Shown one piece after another: positions 1 to 6,124 of a stretch of DNA of 14,411 nt. Source of the stretch: Promethearchaeota archaeon (GTDB lineage: Archaea > Asgardarchaeota > Lokiarchaeia > Sigynarchaeales > SOKP01); NCBI GenBank assembly GCA_016839635.1, contig JAEOTV010000135.1, positions 1-14,411 of the forward strand, in the 5' to 3' direction. The notes under the pieces are model-generated. The model worked only from the letters and a program-made list of their open reading frames with translations. It ran no database searches and was not told the DNA's origin. Numbering within the stretch: position 1 is the stretch's first letter; the number at the start of each line of letters is the position of its first letter. The position numbers and the translations under genes are program-made.

Positions 1-569
1 TAAGGAATTAATAAATCCCATAAACTTGTTAGAGAATTAAGTAAGATTACCATAAAAATCCAGAATTCTAATCCTTCTGAACCGTAGAAAGCCAAATAAA
101 CAATAATATTTAAAATCACCATTACAATAATTCTAAGAACTAAACCTAGAGCACCATATAATATATAAGTCTTAGGTTCTTTTAATTTTTGGCTCATTCG
201 CTCCCCTTTTTTACGCTTGAATATAAATAACAAGAGTATTGGAACAATTATTAAAGAAAACGTGGCAGAAAATTTCATTATGGGACCAATTGGAGTAAAT
301 GGATCAAATGGAAAAAGAACCAACATTCCTATTATAGAACATAAAATTCCCGCTAAAGGGCCAAATATAAGAAAACATGTAACCCATATAATTGAAACCG
401 GATCAAAATATGCGAAACCTTGTGGAGTTCTGGGTAAATACGGGACCACATATAGCGAGAAAACTAGGGATAGTGCTCCAAAAATAGCACCTCCAACTAT
501 TTGTATAGTAAAACTGATTTTTTTGGAGAAAAAAGATTCAACCTCATCAACAACTTTAGTATCAGACAT
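1..569 (-). CDS. ECF transporter S component (substrate-binding membrane subunit), C-terminus beyond window
   Basis: The frame runs from an ATG at 569-567 without a stop to base 1, so 189 residues are visible and the C-terminus lies outside. It is a multi-pass membrane protein: hydrophobic stretches at about 20-43, 58-87, 97-117, 135-161 and 168 onward. Between the first two is a loop with DPVSI, followed by an IFGPLAGI segment near 68-75 and a PFTPIGPIM loop near 90-98. This 'FGPxAG' plus 'P.GP' pattern is typical of the S components of energy-coupling-factor vitamin importers (RibU-like folds), which bind the substrate and dock on an EcfA/EcfA'/EcfT module. No EcfA or EcfT gene is visible, and the substrate cannot be told from sequence. 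A TATA-like box lies about 55-65 bases upstream and no clear Shine-Dalgarno is seen. Family call fairly confident; ligand unknown. Confidence 0.7.
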   Translation of the reverse strand, partial: MSDTKVVDEVESFFSKKISFTIQIVGGAIFGALSLVFSLYVVPYLPRTPQGFAYFDPVSIIWVTCFLIFGPLAGILCSIIGMLVLFPFDPFTPIGPIMKFSATFSLIIVPILLLFIFKRKKGERMSQKLKEPKTYILYGALGLVLRIIVMVILNIIVYLAFYGSEGLEFWIFMVILLNSLTSLWDLLIP

Positions 570-620
570 TTTTAGATTTTAAGATTGTAATTTTATTAAT
601 GTTCTTGAGGTGAAATGTGT

Positions 621-634
621 TTATATATTTAAAT
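621..634 (-). promoter_or_regulatory. TATA-like box of the ECF S-component gene
   Basis: Read on the minus strand the stretch is AAATATATAA-like and lies about 55 bases before the ATG at 569. That would place transcription start near 600, giving a leader of about 30 bases, too short for a riboswitch. Prediction from spacing and composition only, in an AT-rich background. Confidence 0.35.
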
Positions 635-844
635 TATTTAAGATAAACTGCAATTTATAATTAAAACTTAAATAAGAGACTAAAAACAGAATTCTATAAG
701 AAAAATTAAAAAATAATTTATTTCCTCAAACATTTAATTAATTAAAATATAACATTTAAAGTATTTTAATCTAGGTCTTACTAGATTTAACTATTGATCT
801 ACTCATTCTTGGAGATTAATTTTTTTTTCTATAATAAGTCAAAT

Positions 845-2200
845 CTATTTTAATAATTTCTTTTCTTTTGCATCTAATTCCAGCCAATCAGCTACAAGTT
901 TTAGCTGCTTTCTTGAGGCTCCACTTAAAATCTTCAAAAATGGAAGGAAATCTTGAATGAAATCAATCTCAGAGATTTCATATTTATTCTTAATTTTATC
1001 TACAAACTCTTTTTGAACATTTGTTAAAGAAAAATAAGTTCCAGAAGTGTATCTGGGAAAAACAACTCTTTGAAATCCTTTTGATATAGGTGTCTCAGTT
1101 CTAGATAACGCAACTCCTCCTGCAAAGAGGTCGAAAAAATAAGGCAGTAAACCCCAATATTGAGTAGTACGAATTCTACCGAAAATTTCATCTGCTAATG
1201 AAAGATTTTCAAAAGCATTGATAAGTTCTCTGTTGGATTTTATAAACGTGAGAAGATTTTCATTTATCCATTTGTATAAGAAATTGTAATCAACATCAGA
1301 TTTATTTGTTAAATTCCGAGCTTCTCTTAAAGAAGATACTTTAAATAAATCTCTAATTAGTGTAAAAATCTCTTCTAAAGTGTCACGCCGTAAACTTAGA
1401 ATTAATTCTTTAACATCACCTTCTATCTTACCTTGAGCAACTCCTTGAATATCGTTGATTACACCTCTCAAATCACCATTGTTTTTATCTATTATTAATT
1501 CTAAATCTTCGGTTTTAAGAGTGGTGATATTCTCTTTCTTTAGAATATTTTGGGTAATCTTAATAACTTCTTTTTTTGGTAAAGCATGAACCTCATACCT
1601 GTTAATCTTATTATAAAGTGGCTGTAGGTTGGTTTTATATTCATTAGAACACATTATAATTGGAAATTGTGTATTTTGGATTAAATCTAACACAGTAGGA
1701 ATAGCACCCCTGTCTTGGACACCATAAATTCCATCGATTTCATCAATAAGTATTAATTTCTCTTTAGATTCAGTAATAAAATCCATAATTCCACGAGACT
1801 TTGTCGTTTCTTTTAATTTTTTTTCTAAAGCATCCCTAGTTCTTGTATCAGATGCGTTAGTTTCTATTACTTCCATATTAAAATCATTCGCGAGTGCATA
1901 AACTATAGAAGTTTTTCCAATTCCAGGTGGACCTTCTAATAAAACAGCTGCTTTTTCGGTAGTTATTCGGTTCTCTTCTTTTTGATTCTTTTCAATAGCA
2001 GTTCTATTAAATTCTCGAATTTTCTTATTTTCTCTATTAATTTTTTCCCGCTCTACAAAGAATTGGTTTAGAAAATTGGTTAATTCTTCATCTAATTTAA
2101 CTCGCTGTCTACCAAGCCTAGCGGTGGGTAAAGCCATTTCTCTGATGCTTTTTGGGCGATATTTCTCCACCCAAGGAATTTCCGAACTTTTTTTAGACAT
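845..2200 (-). CDS. rfcL: Replication factor C large subunit (clamp loader RFC-L)
   Basis: A 451-residue AAA+ ATPase that with RFC small subunits opens and loads the PCNA sliding clamp at primer-template junctions. Visible motifs: PWVEKYRPKS (9-18), the RFC signature at the N-terminus; Walker A GPPGIGKT (90-97); ETNASD (113-118); Walker B LIDEID (151-156); sensor 1 CSNE (N186); sensor 2 GDLR (242-245). There is no SRC arginine finger, as expected for a large subunit. The C-terminal part (about 260-451) is the helical collar region. Two oddities: the segment between the RFC box and Walker A is long and highly charged (about 37-82), and the C-terminus ends in ELDAKEKKLLK with no PIP-box (QxxLxxFF) that many archaeal RFC-L proteins carry. 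The ATG at 2200 follows a GAAGGGA Shine-Dalgarno by about 8 bases. Same strand and order as the RFC-S genes 2.8 kb upstream. Confidence 0.93.
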   Translation of the reverse strand: MSKKSSEIPWVEKYRPKSIREMALPTARLGRQRVKLDEELTNFLNQFFVEREKINRENKKIREFNRTAIEKNQKEENRITTEKAAVLLEGPPGIGKTSIVYALANDFNMEVIETNASDTRTRDALEKKLKETTKSRGIMDFITESKEKLILIDEIDGIYGVQDRGAIPTVLDLIQNTQFPIIMCSNEYKTNLQPLYNKINRYEVHALPKKEVIKITQNILKKENITTLKTEDLELIIDKNNGDLRGVINDIQGVAQGKIEGDVKELILSLRRDTLEEIFTLIRDLFKVSSLREARNLTNKSDVDYNFLYKWINENLLTFIKSNRELINAFENLSLADEIFGRIRTTQYWGLLPYFFDLFAGGVALSRTETPISKGFQRVVFPRYTSGTYFSLTNVQKEFVDKIKNKYEISEIDFIQDFLPFLKILSGASRKQLKLVADWLELDAKEKKLLK

Positions 2201-2258
2201 CTACTTTATCCCTTCATTTACATATATTCTGAAAATAGATAGAATAAAAATCGACTCA

Positions 2259-2268
2259 CTTTTAAAAT
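2259..2268 (-). promoter_or_regulatory. Possible TATA box of rfcL
   Basis: On the minus strand an ATTTTAAAAG element lies about 60 bases before the rfcL ATG, leaving a leader that contains the GAAGGGA Shine-Dalgarno. It suggests that rfcL is now transcribed from its own promoter rather than from the distant rfcS operon. Low certainty because the surrounding DNA is very AT-rich. Confidence 0.25.
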
Positions 2269-2418
2269 TTAATTTATCTATCTTTGAATTTAGAACTAAT
2301 TATTTAGTTAAAAATAATAAGATTTGAGTACTTTTTTCTTTTTCCATAAAACTTTTCTTTTTATATTATGCAAATCCAGTCCCTGATCTTATTTTGTTAA
2401 AATGAAATCCTAATTTTT

Positions 2419-2430
2419 TATTTATATACT
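2419..2430 (+). promoter_or_regulatory. TATA-like box before the Cdc48 N-domain fragment
   Basis: TATTTATATACT lies about 28-39 bases upstream of the ATG at 2458, the spacing expected for a leaderless or nearly leaderless archaeal transcript. The promoter therefore appears intact although the gene it serves is broken. Confidence 0.4.
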
Positions 2431-2457
2431 CTGGATAAAAAAGATATATGAATAATT

Positions 2458-2622
2458 ATGAAGAATGCAAAATTTAGAGTAAAGGAGGCTTTTAAGGCAG
2501 ATTTTGGTAAAAGCATTGTTCGAATTGATCCTGAGATTTTTTTTAAAAATATTTTTTTTCTCCTCTTAAATTTGTTTACATTTTTTGTAATTTTCCCTGT
2601 CCTAACTTCGAGATTTTTGTAG
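2458..2622 (+). pseudogene. 5' fragment of a Cdc48/VCP-like AAA ATPase gene (N-domain start only)
   Basis: The frame from ATG 2458 to TAG 2620-2622 gives 54 residues. Residues 4-28 contain FRVKEAFKADFGKSIVRIDP followed by EIF. This is the start of the double-psi-barrel N-domain of archaeal Cdc48/VAT/p97 proteins (family pattern: V-EA---D-G--I-R-D-E). The expected continuation (a 'LGL-PGD-I-I' strand) is missing. Instead the frame passes through T-runs at 2537-2545 and 2552-2559 into 25 hydrophobic residues of no recognisable family and stops. No AAA domain follows in any frame here. The TATA box upstream is well placed. I infer a truncated copy left by duplication or deletion. A functional 54-residue peptide is possible but less likely. 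Confidence 0.55.
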
Positions 2623-2681
2623 ATTATCTGAAATTACTTATATTTCTCTTGATAGTAGGTATTTTTGTTAGTACAAAACAA

Positions 2682-2885
2682 TTAATGGCTTTTATCCACT
2701 TTCTTCCCATCTTTTAATCCCCCAATAATAACAAAGATAATTCCTATAACTAGCAAAATCACAGCTAGAAATGAAAAGGGAAGAAGAGTGGTAAAAATAA
2801 TTGTAATGATATCGAAAACAATCCCGCAAATAATCAATATAGCGCCAATGAATACCAATTGGTATCCTATATCTTTATTTCTCAT
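2682..2885 (-). CDS. Small two-helix membrane protein, unknown function
   Basis: A 67-residue frame starting at ATG 2885; an upstream in-frame TTG at 2897 would add four residues but has no better ribosome site. After a short N-terminal MRNKDIGYQ, two hydrophobic segments cover about residues 9-31 and 36-56, separated by a short loop with a proline. The protein ends in a basic tail (KDGKKVDKSH), so both ends are probably cytoplasmic. No motif for a known family is visible. It lies downstream of, and on the same strand as, the extracellular-domain protein ending at 2948, with 62 bases between. It may be the last gene of that small membrane/secretion cluster, but this rests on position alone. 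Confidence 0.5.
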   Translation of the reverse strand: MRNKDIGYQLVFIGAILIICGIVFDIITIIFTTLLPFSFLAVILLVIGIIFVIIGGLKDGKKVDKSH

Positions 2886-2947
2886 AATCTTTAACAATAA
2901 TATGATTTAAAAAAAAAATTAATTTAAAAATTTATTTCTAGAGTTTA

Positions 2948-3550
2948 CTATGTATTTAAAAGGAACATGCTTTCTATAGTTACCACTGCCTCATTAAACT
3001 TCAAAGTTGGAGCACAAAATATGTATCCAATATTGTAAATCCATAGATTTACTAGTAATGTATAATCCCCGAATTTGGCTCTTCTTTCAAAATGCCCACC
3101 AATATCTGCATTTTCATGGATCATTACAGGCCAAGTATTAATTTCTAACGCTGTTTTATCTTGGTTCATTTCAGCTTCAGATTGGAGCTCATTATATGAT
3201 GGTACCCATTTTGGATTTACAGGAGCTATCTCGATTGTTAACTCAGCAGTTATATAATCTTTATTACTTTCAGCACTAAAAACAACAATCGCTATAAACG
3301 GACTCTCTTTCAGGAAAATAGCAGTAATTTTCAAATTCCCAGGTAATTCTGATGGTAGGTATATTAATAAATCATTTTTGTTTGCTATTTCTATCATTTC
3401 TTCTAATGAGACTTCTTTAGATGTCTGGTAAAAATCTGGGGGTTCTGCATTTATCCTTAGAGTTGAAGAGTTTATAGATAATGAAGCGACAATACAGAAT
3501 CCGAGTGTCATAATTAATGCAATCATTAAATTCTTTTGTTTTGTATCCAT
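2948..3550 (-). CDS. Membrane-anchored extracellular protein, DUF4367-like
   Basis: 200 residues. An N-terminal MDTKQKN followed by a hydrophobic segment (8-28) is a signal anchor or signal peptide; the rest is polar and would lie outside the membrane. Residues 62-92 (LLIYLPSELPGNLKITAIFL and onward) match the start of DUF4367-type domains, in which a 'LP-LPxG' segment precedes beta strands; these are found in surface proteins and anti-sigma-like proteins. A function cannot be assigned. The start is well supported: GGAGG at 3561-3565 lies 10 bases before the ATG, inside the last codons of the upstream gene, whose stop is only three bases away. The two genes are therefore probably translationally coupled. 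Confidence 0.6.
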   Translation of the reverse strand: MDTKQKNLMIALIMTLGFCIVASLSINSSTLRINAEPPDFYQTSKEVSLEEMIEIANKNDLLIYLPSELPGNLKITAIFLKESPFIAIVVFSAESNKDYITAELTIEIAPVNPKWVPSYNELQSEAEMNQDKTALEINTWPVMIHENADIGGHFERRAKFGDYTLLVNLWIYNIGYIFCAPTLKFNEAVVTIESMFLLNT

Positions 3551-3553
3551 TTT

Positions 3554-4234
3554 CTAACCACCTCCATACGCATAAAACTCATAATCTAAGTTATTACTAT
3601 CTAGGTAATAAGGACTTGTTGTATGTCGAATATGTTTATCCCATAAAGGCCAAGATGTTGAAGATTGGTGATATCGGAGATCCCAAAAATGACTCCCAGA
3701 AATACAAATGCCAGTATGTGTCGTTTCAACAAAAGCCATAAGATCTTTAGGAGTATAAGGATCTACAATAAGAATTCCGTTATAAAGCAATGTAGAGCCC
3801 TCATAAATATAATAAGACCATTCATTTGTATCAGTTAGGAGTAATTTGTAAGTATAGGTGTGCCCAAATAACGGTTTACCCGGCCACCATAGATACCATG
3901 GACCTCCATGTCCACTGTAATCCCACCTTTCTATTTAAAAATCAACTGTAGCATAAGGAATAAAAAGCCAACCCCAATGTATTATATATCCAGTCTGAAC
4001 CCAATAGTTCATAGTATAACTTATTCTTACATTAATATATTCTGCAACAAATTCAAAAAAAGGAGGAATACCAGTATTTTTTGCTAAAATTTTACTTTTA
4101 ACACCATCTGGTGCGCTAGGTTTAGTTCCAGAATAGAAATAGCCTGCATAATAACGATTTGAGGAAGCAGCATTAACGTTTACTATTGGTAGATATACAA
4201 AAGAAAGCAGAGTAATAAAGAAAAGAAAGTACAT
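3554..4234 (-). pseudogene. Secreted aromatic-rich protein split by an in-frame TAA
   Basis: The first part (4234-3935) encodes 99 residues. It has a hydrophobic N-terminus ending in VNVNAASS, a plausible signal-peptidase site, then YYAGYFYSGTKPSAPDGVKS and NYWVQTGY. It stops at TAA (3937-3935). The same frame then continues open for 126 codons (3934-3554), beginning IERWDYSGHGGPWYLWWPG and ending YAYGGG before TAG. Both parts share the same Trp/Tyr/Gly-rich, beta-protein-like composition, and no other stop occurs. They therefore read as one secreted protein of about 226 residues with a single nonsense codon. The ATG at 4234 gives a signal peptide with no basic n-region; ten codons upstream an ATT (4264) precedes KRNNLK with a well spaced GGTGA. 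The second half has no convincing independent start. I do not recognise the family. Alternatives are stop readthrough or a sequencing error. Confidence 0.55.
3561..3565 (-). promoter_or_regulatory. Strong Shine-Dalgarno of the DUF4367-like gene, inside the upstream coding end
   Basis: GGAGG (extended GGAGGTGG) on the minus strand lies 10 bases before the ATG at 3550 and also encodes the terminal Gly-Gly-Gly of the upstream secreted protein. It fixes the start of the downstream gene and points to coupled translation of the pair. Confidence 0.65.
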
Positions 4235-4570
4235 GATAGTTGATTTTAAATTATTTCTTTTAATTTGAATTTCACCTTTAACTTAGATATATTTACAAGA
4301 TTTTTGTTATTTTTATTATAGACATTAAAGTATAAAAACATTTTTGTCAAATAAGTGATAATAATATTTTCATGTCTATTGGTATAATTAAAAGCTTTTA
4401 ACCTGTAGTATAGTTCTATAATCAATTTTTGCTTTAAATTTTAGTTTTAATCAAATTTTTTTGAAATTTTCTTTTTTTTTTAAACTTAATAAATCGCTAT
4501 TTTTCTTTAAATACTCTCCTTAGTACTAATATAAAATAATTTTAGTTTAATTTGAGGAAGGAAAAAGAAA
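4235..4570. other. Divergent AT-rich intergenic region, promoters only
   Basis: 336 bases between the secreted-protein gene (minus) and the HExxH gene (plus). On the minus strand, GGTGA (4276-4272) and TATA-like stretches near 4283-4294 and 4312-4323 precede the secreted gene. On the plus strand, a TATA-like box lies near 4505. The middle (about 4330-4500) is low-complexity A/T with no open frame, repeat or RNA structure that I can support. Confidence 0.4.
4505..4515 (+). promoter_or_regulatory. TATA-like box of the HExxH membrane protein gene
   Basis: CTTTAAATACT lies about 56-66 bases before the ATG at 4571. Transcription would start near 4540, leaving a leader of about 30 bases that holds the GAGGAAGG Shine-Dalgarno at 4554-4561, nine bases before the ATG. 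Confidence 0.4.
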
Positions 4571-4867
4571 ATGTTTGAGGAATTACCCTATATTATAGGT
4601 TTTATGGTGTTTTCGTTAGTAGTATCATATCTAATTTTACATTATATCCCTGAACCATACATAAAAGTCTTTATAGGATTAATGATAGTTGGAGTTGTAA
4701 TTCACGAGCTATTTCACTATTTGATGTGCCTTATCACTAATACTCCAGTGGACGAAGTAAATCTCTTAGATAAAATAAGAAGGGAAGACGGACCAGGATA
4801 TAGAAAATATGAAGTAGGTGGGAGTGTGTTAATCAAGAGAGATGAAGATATAAGCTGCATTTTTTAG
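4571..4867 (+). CDS. Truncated HExxH membrane protein (site-2-protease-like or DUF3267-like N-terminal part)
   Basis: 98 residues from an ATG with a good GAGGAAGG ribosome site. Two hydrophobic helices (about 5-25 and 31-55); the second carries HELFH (45-49), the HExxH zinc motif of membrane-embedded metalloproteases and related proteins. After it come a short polar region and EVGGSVLIKR. The frame stops at TAG (4865-4867) after SCIF. Families with an intramembrane HExxH are normally longer and have further membrane helices that supply a third zinc ligand (an Asp or Asn-Pro motif). None follows here in this frame, so the protein looks truncated and probably inactive as a protease. A complete but minimal zinc-binding membrane protein cannot be excluded. 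It has no partner on its strand and lies among other gene remnants. Confidence 0.45.
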   Translation: MFEELPYIIGFMVFSLVVSYLILHYIPEPYIKVFIGLMIVGVVIHELFHYLMCLITNTPVDEVNLLDKIRREDGPGYRKYEVGGSVLIKRDEDISCIF

Positions 4868-4880
4868 CTCAAACAAAAAG

Positions 4881-5018
4881 AATTCATTTTTTAGACAATG
4901 TGTCAGAATTATTAATAAAGGTCCACCTACCCCAATTAAATATATTTTAACAAAAATTGGTAAAGAAACTGTGTCTCTAATAAATCATTTTAAATTATAT
5001 TATCAAAATAAGAAATAA
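4881..5018 (+). pseudogene. Possible 3' fragment of a winged-helix regulator gene
   Basis: A frame open from 4854 to TAA at 5016-5018 lacks any start codon. Its last part reads INKGPPTPIKYILTKIGKET and then VSLINHFKLYY. The 'PxxYxLTxxGxE' pattern followed by a helix is what the wing and last helix of HxlR/PadR/MarR-like regulators look like. It directly follows, in another frame, the truncated HExxH gene, and it ends 17 bases from the RFC-S2 stop on the other strand. I infer a deletion scar joining two gene pieces. The match is short and could be chance. Confidence 0.3.
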
Positions 5019-5035
5019 ATCCTTAAATTTTACCG

Positions 5036-6085
5036 TTATTGTAAATATTCGGAAAATAAACAAATTTTTGATAAAAGCGCGGATAATTGAATATCCATGT
5101 CTAATCCGTCTATTGTACGAAAATCAGAATCTGCTATTAGATTAATAAAATTAATACGAGTAAATTTACTTAAGGGTAATTTAAATATCTCAATAAGCAA
5201 TAATTTATACAATTCATGAGCACTATATTTGTAGCTGGAAAGAATTTTCCGTGCTAAATCTCGAGTTTTTGGAAAATCACCTTTAAGAGCTACCATTAAA
5301 AGGCTCCTAATAAGATCATTATGAAATTTTTGAGAAGTTTCATACAGGATTTCTGTAGTAATGATGTTATCGGAAATGCTGCTTAATTGCAGAATATCTA
5401 TAGCTCTCGAGATTCTACCCTCTGAAATTCGGTATAGAATTTCAATACAATCATGTGATATCTTTAAGGATTCTTTTTTAGCAATATTAAGAATTAATTC
5501 TTTAAAATCATCCATTTTAACTCGAGAAATTAAAATAATTTGACATCTACTAATTATTGGATTAATTATACTTGAAATTTTTGTAGTTATTAGAATCATC
5601 CTGCAATTTGTGCCATAGATTTCCATCAGTCTTCTAAATCCTTGTTGATTTGATCCTAAAGCCTCAAAGTTTTTAACTACAAGAATTTTAAATGGAGCTT
5701 CTCCTAAAACTTTCAATTGAACAAAAGGTTTTACTCTTACTTGGATAAAAGCAGGTGTAGTTATTCTTCTTCCAGCAATGCTACCTAATTTACTTGTAGA
5801 TACATATGCATCTGTTCTTGCTTGTTTTCTTTCTTCGTCGTCTAGAGGAACATTCGCATAAACCAGTTTAAAATTTGCGCCATAATTTTTACCAAGAAAT
5901 TCCTTTGAAAACAGTTGGGCAATCATAGTTTTACCAATACCCTGTGAACCTACAAACAACAAGTGTGGAAAATTACTCTGGTGAATTATAGGATTCAAGG
6001 TTTCTTTAACATGTTCTCTTCCACAAACTTGGTCTAAATTCTTTGGATGATACTTAATTCGCCATATAGGAATTTCTTCACTCAA
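5036..6085 (-). CDS. Divergent RFC small-subunit paralogue with degenerate ATPase site (RFC-S2)
   Basis: About 349 residues, homologous to RFC-S1 along its length. Numbering is from the TTG at 6085. PIWRIKYHPK (6-15) replaces the usual PWxEKYRPK. Walker A GSQGIGKT (46-53) is intact. Walker B is lost: the DEAD position reads KNFE (138-141). The sensor 1 Asn is Thr (T168). The SRC arginine-finger motif is kept (179-181). The sensor 2 arginine is Ser (GRIS, 223-226). About 27 extra residues sit between Walker A and Walker B (roughly 80-130). It may bind ATP but is unlikely to hydrolyse it, comparable in principle to bacterial delta-prime or eukaryotic RFC5. There is no ATG before codon 53. TTG 6085 has GAGAAGGT seven bases upstream and gives an N-terminus like that of RFC-S1; TTG 6115 is possible but has no ribosome site. 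Confidence 0.85.
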   Translation of the reverse strand: MSEEIPIWRIKYHPKNLDQVCGREHVKETLNPIIHQSNFPHLLFVGSQGIGKTMIAQLFSKEFLGKNYGANFKLVYANVPLDDEERKQARTDAYVSTSKLGSIAGRRITTPAFIQVRVKPFVQLKVLGEAPFKILVVKNFEALGSNQQGFRRLMEIYGTNCRMILITTKISSIINPIISRCQIILISRVKMDDFKELILNIAKKESLKISHDCIEILYRISEGRISRAIDILQLSSISDNIITTEILYETSQKFHNDLIRSLLMVALKGDFPKTRDLARKILSSYKYSAHELYKLLLIEIFKLPLSKFTRINFINLIADSDFRTIDGLDMDIQLSALLSKICLFSEYLQ

Positions 6086-6100
6086 ATCAGATACCTTCTC
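6086..6100 (-). promoter_or_regulatory. Shine-Dalgarno that decides the TTG start of RFC-S2
   Basis: GAGAAGGT (6100-6093) is followed by seven bases and then TTG at 6085. The only competing start in frame, TTG at 6115, is preceded by A/T bases and the RFC-S1 stop codon. No ATG exists nearby. Confidence 0.5.
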
Positions 6101-6124
6101 TTTATTTTTTATCAAAAAATATAT

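Noticed and set aside
217..582. Plus-strand open frame of 121 codons
   Set aside because: It is antisense to the ECF S-component gene, whose minus-strand frame is open through the whole region and has clear membrane-protein features; the plus frame has no family resemblance.
2076..2327. Plus-strand open frame overlapping the start of rfcL
   Set aside because: Antisense to the conserved RFC N-terminus; no ribosome site or domain.
3075..3741. Two plus-strand frames (3075-3257 and 3517-3741)
   Set aside because: Antisense to the DUF4367-like and split secreted genes, with no supporting motif.
3935..3937. TAA as a selenocysteine or pyrrolysine codon
   Set aside because: Those amino acids use TGA and TAG; TAA recoding is not established in archaea, so nonsense mutation or error is preferred.
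5361..5543. Plus-strand frame inside RFC-S2
   Set aside because: Antisense shadow of a gene with clear homology.
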